NCBI RefSeq assembly: GCF_900104655.1
Contig: NZ_FNWD01000002.1
Span: 1,286,246-1,350,245, forward strand
Source of the DNA: Millionella massiliensis
Lineage (GTDB): Bacteria > Bacteroidota > Bacteroidia > Bacteroidales > Rikenellaceae
Direction of reading: 5' to 3'
Length of the DNA stretch: 64,000 nt
Made by a program: the position numbers and the translations under genes. Numbering within the stretch: the first letter of the stretch is position 1; every line of letters begins with the position of its first letter. Positions 55,789 through 64,000 of the stretch are shown piece by piece. The notes under the pieces were generated by a model, which made no database searches, was not told the origin of the DNA, and was given only the letters and a program-made list of their open reading frames with translations.

Positions 55789-55803
55789 TTTCCAATGGAA
55801 AAT
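55771..55803. promoter_or_regulatory. Perfect inverted repeat over the -33 element (operator candidate)
   Basis: ATTTTCCATTG and CAATGGAAAAT are perfect inverted copies separated by 11 bases. The -33 TTTG of the operon promoter lies in the spacer, so a bound dimer would block RNA polymerase. The MarR-type regulator at the end of the operon is the obvious candidate. Confidence 0.7.
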
Positions 55804-56130
55804 AATTTAAATTTTTACTCCTTTCACTTATTACAATACACCACCCATCACTTTTCATTGACTCATACACACGAACCGCCACCCACTTCTCTACTACGAC
55901 AGCCTCCCTGATTTACCCCTGAAAACGAGCGATTTTTTCATTTTCCTGTTCAACCGAAAGAATATCTAGATAATACAATAAGCTATGCCATGGAATCCTT
56001 ATACAACCAAGAATATACCCCTTTCCAACACCGGACCGGAACAACAAATAGCCAGACACACGCTCACGTTCGACCCACACAACAGGCAAAAAATCATACA
56101 TTTCTCGCTAAAAATTCAGGCTATATATTG

Positions 56131-56138
56131 TACCTTTG
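56131..56138 (+). promoter_or_regulatory. Bacteroidetes -7 element for the 56260 gene
   Basis: TACCTTTG fits TAnnTTTG. It lies 122 bases before the ATG, so the leader would be long. No clear -33 element. Confidence 0.5.
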
Positions 56139-56259
56139 ACACAACCCAAACCCACCGAAGGAGAAGCTCGCCTCCCCGCCCCATTCCGTCACCGTCGTTT
56201 TATCTTCCGGCGGGGAGGTGCAGCTCGCTCCCGCTAACCCCGCAAAACCCCAATTCACC

Positions 56260-58542
56260 ATGCGATACAAACACTTTGGAATAGCACTGGGGCTGCTGGC
56301 ACTCGTTTCGTGCGGCGGCAGCAGCAAATGGCACTTCGAGACCGACTATCTGAGCGTCGGGCTTGACGGCCGCGGCTACATCACCAGCCTCAAGAACCGC
56401 ACCTCGAACCCTCAACACGAGTTCAGCCCCGCCGACAAACCTTCGCCCCTGCTGACCCTCTACAACAGCACCTCACGCCAATACACCGCCCCCGACGGCG
56501 CCGACTACGACCCGGCCACCGGCGTCGTTACGCTCCGCTATCCGAACGGCGTCGAAGCCCGCGTACGGATCGACCAGAAGGCCAAATACCTGCGCATGGA
56601 GCTGCTGGAGGTGACGCCCCGCGACTCGGTCGACGCCATCCAGTGGGGTTCGTACCACACCACCATCACCAACCTCTTCGGTGAGATCATCGGCGTAGCC
56701 CGCGACACCAGCGAAGCCGTCAACTACAGCATCGGCCTGCTGGCACTCGACGACAACACCCTCGGCGGCACGGCCGACCTCGAAGGCGACGCCGCCCCGT
56801 TCCAGTACGTCATCCACACCCCCGACGCCGAACGTTTCCCGCTGCCCGACAGCCTCCACGAAGGACAGATCTTCACCCTCGGCGGCAACGGCATCAGCGA
56901 CGTGGCCTTCTATGCCCACAAAGAGCCCTACTACCGCATCCTCTACGGCAACGCCGCCGTGGTCGACACGCTCGGTCAGATCTCGATCAACTACTTCTCG
57001 CGCGACCGCAGCAAACCCCGCCAGGTCTTCTACTCGCTGATTCCCAACATGCCGGCCAACATTCCAAACCACATCGACGTGGAACCGCTGCCCGGCGTGG
57101 ACTACATCGGATCGTCCGTAGCCCTCTGGGGAAGCCCCGACAGCACCGCCCTGATGGACGTCATCCAGACCATCGTTCTGGATGAAGGACTGCCCTATCC
57201 CACCTGGCGCGGCAAATGGGTCAAAGACCCCACCGCCTACAAGCCCGACGTGCTGACCAGCGGCCTGCAATACGACAGCATCGTGTCGTATGCCGACCAG
57301 CTCGGATTCGCCGCCATCTCGGCCTACGACCAAGGTTTCCTGCGTCCCGACCGCCGCACCGAAGGCTACATCGACGGCAAGTTGTTCGAGCGCAAGCCCT
57401 TCCGCATGAAATCCGGCGACCTCTCGCACCGCGACATGGCCGCCGCTGCACGCCAGCACGACATTCTGCTGGGCCGCACGCCCATCACCAACTCGCTGGC
57501 TCCCGGCACCCTCGACGCCTCGCCCGTGCCCAGCGACAGCCTCTGCTACCAGCAGAAACGGCTGCTGACCCGCGACATCAGCGCCACCGATACGCTGATC
57601 TACATCGACGACCCCACCTACCTCAACGAGATCGCCAGTTGGGAAGGCCACTGTGAAAACCTGAACATGGTCAAGATCGGCAAAGAATTGATCCACTACC
57701 TCGGCGTATCGGAGAGCGCCCCCTACCGCCTGCTCAACGTGACGCGCGGCTATTGGGGCTCCAAAGCCACTCCCCACGCCGCGAACGATACCGTCTACAA
57801 GCTTCAGGTGACCATCAACTACGGTTACGAAGGGATCATCCCCAACTGGGCGCTTCAGGAGAAGATCGCCGAACTGTATGCCGAAATCTGCCACGTCAAC
57901 GGGCTCGGCTACTATGACTTCGACGGCCAGGAGTTCCTCTTCAACAACGGTCACGGCTACTACTCGGCCAAACGGTTCTTCCGCCGGATGTTCGAGCACG
58001 CCGCCGAACTGGGCGTACCCTACATCCGCTTCACCGGGGCCACCCTTTCCGAAGGGTCGTGGCACTACCAGAGCGTCTGGAACGTGGGCGGCGGCCGCAA
58101 CCTCTACGACATCGACACCCGCGAATGGGGCAGCGCCACCAGTCAGGGCAAAGACCTGCGCGACGTGACCTATTCGAACTACTTCCCCGTATCGTTCGGC
58201 GGCAACTTCGCCATCAAGGACACCTCGACCGTCGAACAGTACGAACACGTACAAGCCATCTCGGTGGGCTACGGCGCCACCTACAGCCTCGGCATCAACC
58301 AGGCCGACGTCGAAAGCTGCCCCCAGAAATACGCCATCTTCAAGGCCATCCGCACCTGGGAAGATGCACGCTGGGCCGACGCCTTCCCGCGGCAGATCAA
58401 AACCCTGCTCAGAGACCCGCGCTACGACTGGCACCTCGAAGCCGGCAGCGAAGCCGGAACGTGGACCCTCTATTGCAGCGAAGCGGGACGTCAGATTGCC
58501 ACCTATCAGCTGAAAGGCCGCACCGACTCCGCAAGCCGATAA
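56260..58542 (+). CDS. Glycosidase-like surface lipoprotein, paralogue of the 12366 gene
   Basis: Codes for 760 residues from MRYKHFGIALGLLALVSCGG; the lipobox cysteine is Cys18. It matches the 12366 product in order along its whole length: TDYLSVGLDGRGYITSLKN, WGSYHTTI, VPSDSLC, MVKIGKEL, LLNVTRGYWG, YYDFDGQE (Asp553, Asp555, Glu558), GHGYYSAKRFFRRMF, IRTWEDARW, WHLEAG. The conserved acidic DFDGQE motif on a predicted strand is a good candidate for an active site. Overall similarity is moderate, so the two probably differ in substrate. It lies between the redox operon and GH110, and a terminator follows. Confidence 0.75.
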   Translation: MRYKHFGIALGLLALVSCGGSSKWHFETDYLSVGLDGRGYITSLKNRTSNPQHEFSPADKPSPLLTLYNSTSRQYTAPDGADYDPATGVVTLRYPNGVEARVRIDQKAKYLRMELLEVTPRDSVDAIQWGSYHTTITNLFGEIIGVARDTSEAVNYSIGLLALDDNTLGGTADLEGDAAPFQYVIHTPDAERFPLPDSLHEGQIFTLGGNGISDVAFYAHKEPYYRILYGNAAVVDTLGQISINYFSRDRSKPRQVFYSLIPNMPANIPNHIDVEPLPGVDYIGSSVALWGSPDSTALMDVIQTIVLDEGLPYPTWRGKWVKDPTAYKPDVLTSGLQYDSIVSYADQLGFAAISAYDQGFLRPDRRTEGYIDGKLFERKPFRMKSGDLSHRDMAAAARQHDILLGRTPITNSLAPGTLDASPVPSDSLCYQQKRLLTRDISATDTLIYIDDPTYLNEIASWEGHCENLNMVKIGKELIHYLGVSESAPYRLLNVTRGYWGSKATPHAANDTVYKLQVTINYGYEGIIPNWALQEKIAELYAEICHVNGLGYYDFDGQEFLFNNGHGYYSAKRFFRRMFEHAAELGVPYIRFTGATLSEGSWHYQSVWNVGGGRNLYDIDTREWGSATSQGKDLRDVTYSNYFPVSFGGNFAIKDTSTVEQYEHVQAISVGYGATYSLGINQADVESCPQKYAIFKAIRTWEDARWADAFPRQIKTLLRDPRYDWHLEAGSEAGTWTLYCSEAGRQIATYQLKGRTDSASR

Positions 58543-58909
58543 GCCACCCCGGAGCGTTACCGGGAGAAGGCAAACCCGAACGTTTTCCCCTCCGGGTCCC
58601 AACCGGATCCGTACCGAAAGGTATCCGGTGCCCGACACCCCTCAGCAGAAAAGAAGGGACTTACAGATCCACGATTCCGAGCCGGTCACCGACAAACCTC
58701 CAACGGTTTCGCCCCGGTCTGAGTTCCCCGGAACCGAGCAGAGCTGTCCGAGTCCGGAGTTACCCCCGGCAACGCATACAGCGACCCGACCTACACAACG
58801 GGGGAGAGACACAGATGTTCTCCCCCGTTTTTATATTCCCCCTCGGCATATAACGGCCATCGCCCCCGTAAAACCTGAACATACACCCCAATCATTATAT
58901 CCCCAGCTT
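58543..58909 (+). other. Intergenic stretch before GH110
   Basis: 367 bases. It contains the terminator at 58797-58833 and the short, C/A-rich leader of the GH110 gene. Frames running through it are extensions of the GH110 frame without protein-like sequence. Confidence 0.5.
58797..58833 (+). terminator. Rho-independent terminator before GH110
   Basis: AACGGGGGAGA pairs with TCTCCCCCGTT (11 bp) around an 11-base loop and runs into TTTTAT. It separates the 56260 lipoprotein gene from GH110. Confidence 0.85.
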
Positions 58910-60628
58910 ATGTTTAAAATCGTTTCACGCTTCACCCTGGCCGGTGCACTGAGCCTCGCTCTGCCAGCCCAGGCCATCCATTCGGCAACGGCCCGCGTGG
59001 CTGAACATCCCACCCCGGATGCCACCACCATTGACGTCACCGCCTGGGGCGCACGTCCCGACGACGGGAAAGACGACACCAAAGCCCTTCGGCGTGCCGT
59101 AGCCCACGCCGTCGCCCACCCCGGCACGACACTCTACTTTCCGGCCGGCGTCTACAACCTGAAAGACGACGCAGCGGTCGAACTCGAACGACAGGTACTC
59201 GACGGCCAGATGGGCGAAAACCCGGAACGCGTCATCTACACCCCTTACTATCCCTACTCCCGGGGGCTCGACTTCACCGGCGCACAGAACGTGACCGTCG
59301 AAGCGCGCCAGGCCACGCTGCTCTGCGAAGGGTGGATGGAGCCCGTTTCGATCGACAGCTGCCAGGGGGTAACCCTGCGCGGCCTGACCATCGACTACAA
59401 ACGCAAACCCTTCGTCTCGGGCGACATCGTCGCCGTGGCCCCCGACCACTTCGATGTCCAGTTCGGCCCTGAGAAGATCGTCACCGACCGCATGCCCCTC
59501 ACCCGCATGACCATCTGGAACAAAGTCGAAAACCGCCTCTACCCCGAACCGATCTACTTCCCGCGTCGCGAACTGCTCGGCGACAACCTCGTACGCTTCC
59601 ACCACACGATCCCGGCCGAATTGAAGGGGAGCAATGCCACAGTCCTCAATTCGTTCCACTTCCGCCCCGCCATCCTGATCTACCGTTCCCAACAGACCAC
59701 GCTCGAAGACGTGACCATCCGTTCACAAGCCGGCATGGGGATCGTCGGGTTCGACAGCCGCGACATCTCCATCCTCCGGCTGACGATTGCCCCCGCGTCC
59801 GGCTACTACGTCTCGACCAACACCGACGCCACCCACTTCGCCTGCTGCGAGGGGACCCTCCATTTCCAGGGGTGTTACTTCCAGGGACAGGGCGACGACG
59901 CCACCAACGTCCACGGCTACTACCAGACCATCACGCAGGCCAACGGGCGGCAAGCTAAAATCGAGGTACGTGCCGGCACCTACACCCATGCCCAGGTGGC
60001 CGACGTGCCGTGTGCAGGCGACACGCTCGAGCTGGTCGAGATAGCCACCCTGCGCCCCGTACGCACCTACACCGTCGAGTCGCCCCGCCACACCCCGCCG
60101 CAGACCACCGTCGAAGTCACCCTGTCGGACACCCTGCCGGCCCGCAGCGGCGACTATTACCTGATGAACATCTCGAAGCTGCCGCGACTGATCTTCGAAA
60201 ACTCGGTCATCAACAGCCATCTGGCTCGCGGCATTCTGGTCAAGACGCGCGGCGTGACGATCCGCAACAACGTTTTCCGCAACTGCACCGGCACCGCCAT
60301 CCACATCGGAGCCGAAGCCAACTGGCACGAAGGAACCCACGCCCGTGACGTATTGGTGACCGACAACGTGATGACCGGTTGCGGCCAAGGAGCAGGCAGT
60401 CAGGCCGGTGCTGCCGGCATCGCCGTCATTATCGAGGCGGCCAACACCTCGGCCACCTACCTGCATGACGGAATCCGCATCGAACGCAACCTGATCTCCG
60501 GAGCCGGCAACGACTGCGGCATCTATGTAGGAAACGCACGCAACGTCGAACTGAGACAGAACCAGGTGATCGGCTGCCGTCAGGCATATCGGTTCCATAG
60601 CACCGACCAGCTTCTGCTCGAGGAGTAG
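58910..60628 (+). CDS. Secreted alpha-1,3-galactosidase, glycoside hydrolase family 110
   Basis: Codes for 572 residues from the ATG giving signal peptide MFKIVSRFTLAGALSLALPAQA. The mature protein is a right-handed parallel beta-helix, starting with IDVTAWGARPDDGKDDTKAL. The strongest signature is NTDATHFACCEGTLHF followed by GQGDDATNVHGYYQ (residues ~303-335), the acidic site region of GH110. Repeated N-x-V/I-x3-N turns (IRNNVFRNCTG, VTDNVMTGC, IERNLISGAGND) mark the helix coils. GH110 enzymes remove terminal alpha-1,3-galactose, as in blood group B and xenoantigen glycans. Confidence 0.9.
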   Translation: MFKIVSRFTLAGALSLALPAQAIHSATARVAEHPTPDATTIDVTAWGARPDDGKDDTKALRRAVAHAVAHPGTTLYFPAGVYNLKDDAAVELERQVLDGQMGENPERVIYTPYYPYSRGLDFTGAQNVTVEARQATLLCEGWMEPVSIDSCQGVTLRGLTIDYKRKPFVSGDIVAVAPDHFDVQFGPEKIVTDRMPLTRMTIWNKVENRLYPEPIYFPRRELLGDNLVRFHHTIPAELKGSNATVLNSFHFRPAILIYRSQQTTLEDVTIRSQAGMGIVGFDSRDISILRLTIAPASGYYVSTNTDATHFACCEGTLHFQGCYFQGQGDDATNVHGYYQTITQANGRQAKIEVRAGTYTHAQVADVPCAGDTLELVEIATLRPVRTYTVESPRHTPPQTTVEVTLSDTLPARSGDYYLMNISKLPRLIFENSVINSHLARGILVKTRGVTIRNNVFRNCTGTAIHIGAEANWHEGTHARDVLVTDNVMTGCGQGAGSQAGAAGIAVIIEAANTSATYLHDGIRIERNLISGAGNDCGIYVGNARNVELRQNQVIGCRQAYRFHSTDQLLLEE

Positions 60629-60691
60629 CCATCCCCGTCCGCGTACCCACTATCTCGCGCACCCACTATCTGAAAAAGACAAATGCTCATA

Positions 60692-60724
60692 CGGCCAGTG
60701 GATCAATGATTGATCCACTGGCCG
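60692..60724 (+). terminator. Hairpin after GH110
   Basis: CGGCCAGTGGATCAA pairs perfectly with TTGATCCACTGGCCG (15 bp) around TGA, 63 bases after the stop, and is followed by ATGTTT. Confidence 0.75.
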
Positions 60725-61024
60725 ATGTTTAATACCACGCCCCATCCACCCCACAATTCACACCCCTCGGCTCACTTCAGGGGTCCCTCATCCCACTGCC
60801 CGACCCGCCCCAGCGTCAGGCCGCCTCTGATCTTTTCCTTCAATAACAGCCTCCTTGGGGGCCTCAACATCCAATATTCATTCAACCCCCTCCCCCTCAC
60901 AATTCCCCGAGACTCGTAAACTGCCCCAAACGCTCCGCCTGCACTACCCCAAGTACAATCCCTTTTCACTCCAAAGCTGAAAGCAAACCAGGCACACGAA
61001 GTTGCGTCCCAGTCGTCGGATAAA

Positions 61025-61070
61025 AACGTCACGCGACCTGTCAACTAAAATCGACAGGTCGCGTGACGTT
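61025..61070. terminator. Isolated 18-bp hairpin
   Basis: AACGTCACGCGACCTGTC pairs perfectly with GACAGGTCGCGTGACGTT around a 10-base loop, with A-rich and T-containing flanks. No gene lies within 390 bases on either side, so it may end a transcript that is not recognised here. Confidence 0.55.
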
Positions 61071-61368
61071 TCATATCTGACACCCCCATACCTTCCCCTA
61101 CACCCCACAAGACATTCCCCATATTCATAGCCCAAGCCCCCTCCCGCACCTCCTCGCCACTCATATATCATTCAATCATATTCATCATTCCCCCCCGCAA
61201 GGATCCTCGCAGCACTCTCCCATTGTACACACTCTTCACGTACACGCATAACACGGTTTGTCCCCATCCGAACATTCCCCATCCTCACCCGTATCGACAC
61301 GCCATGCCGAGATATTTACAATTTGATATCTATACATACTAAATTCTCAACATTACGCCTTTTTTGTT

Positions 61369-61376
61369 ACATTTGC
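61369..61376 (+). promoter_or_regulatory. Bacteroidetes -7 element upstream of the fimbrillin gene
   Basis: TACATTTG fits TAnnTTTG, but the ATG at 61846 is about 470 bases away, so either the leader is long or an unseen small gene lies between. Confidence 0.4.
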
Positions 61377-61845
61377 AACTGTATATAGAGTGCTGAAAAA
61401 TTACTAATTCCCGATTACGGAAAATATGGCAATCGGTATACAACCCACCACCATGGACACCCGGAAACATACTTTATACAGATCTGACATCCAAAACATT
61501 ACAGATCTGTTTTCACTCGAAGGATCAGCCTCTTCCACGGAGTCAGACATCACGCAAATCCTCCCAATTACACCTCCGAGATATACATATTGCACAAACC
61601 GAAAGTCCCGCATTCAACCTGCATCGCAACCGGTTTTCCACCCAAAACAGTTCTAAAACCATTACAAATATTCACACCAACAATATACGGCAATAAAAAG
61701 ACATTTTTTATCATTTCCACAATGCCACATCCGCGAAAGTTCCCGTCCTCTGACCAACTCCCCATGCAACGGCCATGAAGTTTCGCCAATGCCGACCATT
61801 ACCACCACGCCAATGACAAACGCACAATACACTATGACCACAATC

Positions 61846-63954
61846 ATGAAAAGAATCTGTTTGCAGGCTGCTGTCGTACTGATAACAGCCCTGGTATCCT
61901 TGTCGTGTACCAAGGAGCAATCGGGTTATGACCAGGACAAAGTCATCCCGGTGACCTTTACGATGAGTACCCCGGCCGGAGAGGCTATCCCCTACTCCTC
62001 CGTGACGCGCGCCACCCATGACGAAGCCGAGTGGACCATCCACCGTCTGAGCCTCTACGTTTACGCAGTCGACGCGGAAGGTAACGGCACCTTCCTGCGG
62101 CGCTACGCTACGGACGAAACGGGAGACAAACAAATCACCATCGTTCCGAACGGAGCCGGGACCTACAATTTCACCCTCAAGGCTCCCGTGAGCGACCTGA
62201 ACGCCCAGCGCCGCTTCGTCTTCGTAGCCAATGACGCCTTTACGGAACCCGGCGAAGGCGAATCGCAGGACGAACTGCAAAACAAGCTGGCGACTATCGC
62301 CCTGTCCGAAGGCAATTCGGCCGACATGCTGGCTGCCAACGGCACGGGTATCGCCATGTCGGGTATCGCCAAGAGCAACGAGAATGACATCGTAACCATC
62401 ACGCCGGGCGTGAAATGCGAAGTTCACCTCCAGCGTATCGTAGCACGCGTAGACGTGCAGAACAACACGCCGAATCTGGTCATCAGCTCCATCCAACTGG
62501 AGAAAACAGCCCCCAAAGGCTATCTGTTCCCGCATGAAACGATTGCAGCGGCCGACGAAAGTTATATTACCGAGGCCATGAACGCACAGGTGAGCCTCGG
62601 CACGACCTACGACGAACAGACCAACCTGAAAAAGGTATTCTACCTCTACGAGCGAGCCAACGAAGCGGGCGACTGCGCTCAGGTTCGCATTGCCTACACC
62701 ATCAACAACAGCAAGGGCGAGGTAGTCGTGCCCTTCCGCAAGACTTCGGACGACCTGGCATATATCGACATCGCCCGCAACACGCTCTACACGATTATTT
62801 TGGGTAACGGCGAGCCGATCACCACGAACCCGGTAAGTTTCACCCTGAAAGTCGAAGAATGGAACACGGTAGATATGGACGAGGCCGTCGATCCGGACGA
62901 AGACGCCCAGGATGCGCTGAATGCCGCCCTTAAGGTCAACATGTTTACGCCCTACAATGTGAAGAGTTTGGAAGGGAACAAAGTAACCTTCTTCGACAAG
63001 TTGGCCGTATCTGCAGAGGACTGTCCGGTTGATTCCTATTTCACCTTTACGGAATTGAGCGCAGCTGGTCTTACGGGTAATACCACTGATGCTTATTTGA
63101 CCGACGATGCAGGAAATAAGTATCGTATGCCTACAGCTGGAGAACTCAATCTTTTATTACCTATGTACACTGAGCCATCTGAGCAACCAGATGTCGATGG
63201 GAAAAAAGGATTCTACCACCCATGGTGGAACAACAATCCTTCGAGTAATTCGACATTCACAATGGTTACAGACGCTTTTACTGAAACAATCTACTTAAAA
63301 AATGGTGTCGACGGCTACCCTGACCGCAGCACTATGCCGGATGAAAACGATGGAGAATATGTTATCAAAGGACAAAGCCAATTGATACGCGGAACACAAA
63401 CCGAAACGGTACACTATTATACTGAGCTGCCTGATGATGAGGAAAAAGGAAACTTTAATATTGCTCCAGTCTACGGCCTACGTTTTAAAGGTACAAGTCA
63501 ATACGCAGCCTATCGTTGGGAAACGTGCAAAATGGACAACAATCCATTGGAACGCTACTTCTCAATTAAAATCAAAGCATTAAAAAAAGACGACCAGAAC
63601 ACCACAATCGACATGATAGCTAACGAGTCTTTCTGGTCTGATGGTTTTATAGAGTTCACATTACCCGCTTCTGGTCATTATGTTTCCGGTGTAACACCAG
63701 GCGATTCTCCTGCCGAATACAGGGGCGTCAGTGGTTACTGTTGGTCGTCTTCACTTTGGACAGGAGGTTTAGAAGCACGCTTCATGTATTTCAGTCTCCA
63801 CGACTCCCCCGTACATCACACTGTTCTAGACAGCAGGCTCCCGCTACGTTTGGTTCGCGTCCAGGAAGCAACATCCGGCATCCTGGGGAACAACACCATC
63901 GCTGGCTGGGAATCTCAAGGCACGGTTGACGTTAGCGAAGACAAACTGCAATAA
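61846..63954 (+). CDS. FimA/Mfa1-type fimbrillin lipoprotein with FISUMP-like C-terminal part
   Basis: Codes for 702 residues from MKRICLQAAVVLITALVSLSC; the lipid-anchored cysteine is Cys21. Residues ~35-350 follow the Bacteroidales major fimbrial subunit pattern: VIPVTFTMSTPAGEAI, IHRLSLYVYAVDAEGNG, RRFVFVAND, and the second-domain strand FTLKVEEWNTVDMD. From about residue 385 the sequence changes to a region resembling the Fibrobacter major paralogue (FISUMP) fold: YRMPTAGELNLLLPMY, then GVSGYCWSSSLWTGG and LPLRLVRVQEA at the end. The DNA for this second half is more AT-rich than the first, so the tip part may have been exchanged. A further gene starts 36 bases after the stop. Confidence 0.8.
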   Translation: MKRICLQAAVVLITALVSLSCTKEQSGYDQDKVIPVTFTMSTPAGEAIPYSSVTRATHDEAEWTIHRLSLYVYAVDAEGNGTFLRRYATDETGDKQITIVPNGAGTYNFTLKAPVSDLNAQRRFVFVANDAFTEPGEGESQDELQNKLATIALSEGNSADMLAANGTGIAMSGIAKSNENDIVTITPGVKCEVHLQRIVARVDVQNNTPNLVISSIQLEKTAPKGYLFPHETIAAADESYITEAMNAQVSLGTTYDEQTNLKKVFYLYERANEAGDCAQVRIAYTINNSKGEVVVPFRKTSDDLAYIDIARNTLYTIILGNGEPITTNPVSFTLKVEEWNTVDMDEAVDPDEDAQDALNAALKVNMFTPYNVKSLEGNKVTFFDKLAVSAEDCPVDSYFTFTELSAAGLTGNTTDAYLTDDAGNKYRMPTAGELNLLLPMYTEPSEQPDVDGKKGFYHPWWNNNPSSNSTFTMVTDAFTETIYLKNGVDGYPDRSTMPDENDGEYVIKGQSQLIRGTQTETVHYYTELPDDEEKGNFNIAPVYGLRFKGTSQYAAYRWETCKMDNNPLERYFSIKIKALKKDDQNTTIDMIANESFWSDGFIEFTLPASGHYVSGVTPGDSPAEYRGVSGYCWSSSLWTGGLEARFMYFSLHDSPVHHTVLDSRLPLRLVRVQEATSGILGNNTIAGWESQGTVDVSEDKLQ

Positions 63955-63990
63955 AATACAACATTGCCGAAACTTAAAAATTCACACCTT

Positions 63991-64000
63991 ATGAAACGAT
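63991..64000 (+). CDS. Start of a further gene, cut by the window edge
   Basis: ATGAAACGA at the very end follows an A/C/T-rich leader (CTTAAAAATTCACACCTT) and begins like the exported proteins of this window (Met-Lys-Arg). Only three codons are visible, so the product is unknown; another fimbrial component is a guess from position. Confidence 0.3.

Larger units (their letters stand above)
55623..56259. other. Divergent intergenic region between redox operon and glycosidase-like lipoprotein gene
   Basis: 637 bases holding both promoters and the operator palindrome. Between about 55810 and 56100 I see AT-rich sequence with no gene or repeat. Confidence 0.55.
60629..61845. other. 1.2-kb gene-poor region before the fimbrillin gene
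   Basis: Holds the GH110 terminator, an isolated 18-bp hairpin at 61025-61070 and a -7 box (TACATTTG, 61369-61376). Open frames of 60-90 codons exist on both strands, but none has a recognisable motif or plausible start signals. The sequence is rich in C-tracts and AT-rich near 61300-61800. Confidence 0.55.

Noticed and set aside
56473..58638. 721-codon open frame opposite the 56260 lipoprotein gene
   Set aside because: No domain-like sequence; the plus-strand frame has a lipobox and a paralogue at 12366.
61426..61656. 76-codon frame upstream of the fimbrillin
   Set aside because: No signal peptide, no recognisable domain and no start context beyond a distant -7 box.

Overview
The window looks like a chromosomal segment from a GC-rich gut member of the Bacteroidales, most like Rikenellaceae/Alistipes. 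The evidence is the Bacteroidetes promoter code (-7 TAnnTTTG, in places with -33 TTTG), A/C-rich leaders without a Shine-Dalgarno sequence, lipoprotein-type secreted glycosidases (GH35, GH92, GH110), a FimA/Mfa1-type fimbrillin and an acyl-CoA carboxylase of the propionate/methylmalonyl route. The genus is inferred from gene content only.

Layout. 1-5.6 kb: housekeeping and metabolism (3' end of rmuC, ispE, carboxyltransferase beta subunit, biotin carrier protein, a GT-A-like protein, a helical-repeat protein, tRNA-Arg(TCT)). 6-14.6 kb: secreted enzymes (GH35 beta-galactosidase, a metallophosphoesterase/PQQ-propeller fusion, a glycosidase-like lipoprotein) with a 263-bp tandem repeat between the first two. 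14.7-23.1 kb: core genes (recG, DUF3108 protein, GH3-type adenylating enzyme, deoxynucleoside kinase, RNA m5C methyltransferase, holA).

23.5-45.3 kb: a surface-polysaccharide locus. Its first eight genes (legC, NeuD/PglD-like acetyltransferase, legI, legG, ptmE, legF, ptmF, ptmA) match the GDP-sugar legionaminic-acid pathway of Campylobacter. They are followed by a hexapeptide acetyltransferase, two Gfo/Idh oxidoreductases, a block on the minus strand (flippase, GT4, GT2, HAD protein), then a possible sialyltransferase-like enzyme, an EpsG-type polymerase, two GT4s, one GT2 and a CapD-type 4,6-dehydratase that ends at a strong terminator. The middle of the locus is visibly more AT-rich than both flanks, which suggests transfer. 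No initiating glycosyl-1-phosphate transferase and no Wza/Wzc export genes are present.

46-64 kb: a second glycosidase region (alpha-glucuronidase-like protein with malectin domain, GH92, a paralogue of the 12.4-kb lipoprotein, GH110). It is interrupted by a minus-strand sulfur/redox operon (CoA-disulfide-reductase/rhodanese/TusA/DsrE fusion, thioredoxin lipoprotein, MarR regulator) whose promoter carries a perfect 11-bp inverted repeat. The window ends with a fimbrillin whose C-terminal part looks FISUMP-like and is more AT-rich. No SusC/SusD pair, CRISPR array, rRNA or intact insertion sequence was seen. Together the secreted enzymes point to a lifestyle of trimming host or dietary glycans, while the capsule/O-antigen-like locus would build a nonulosonic-acid-containing surface glycan.
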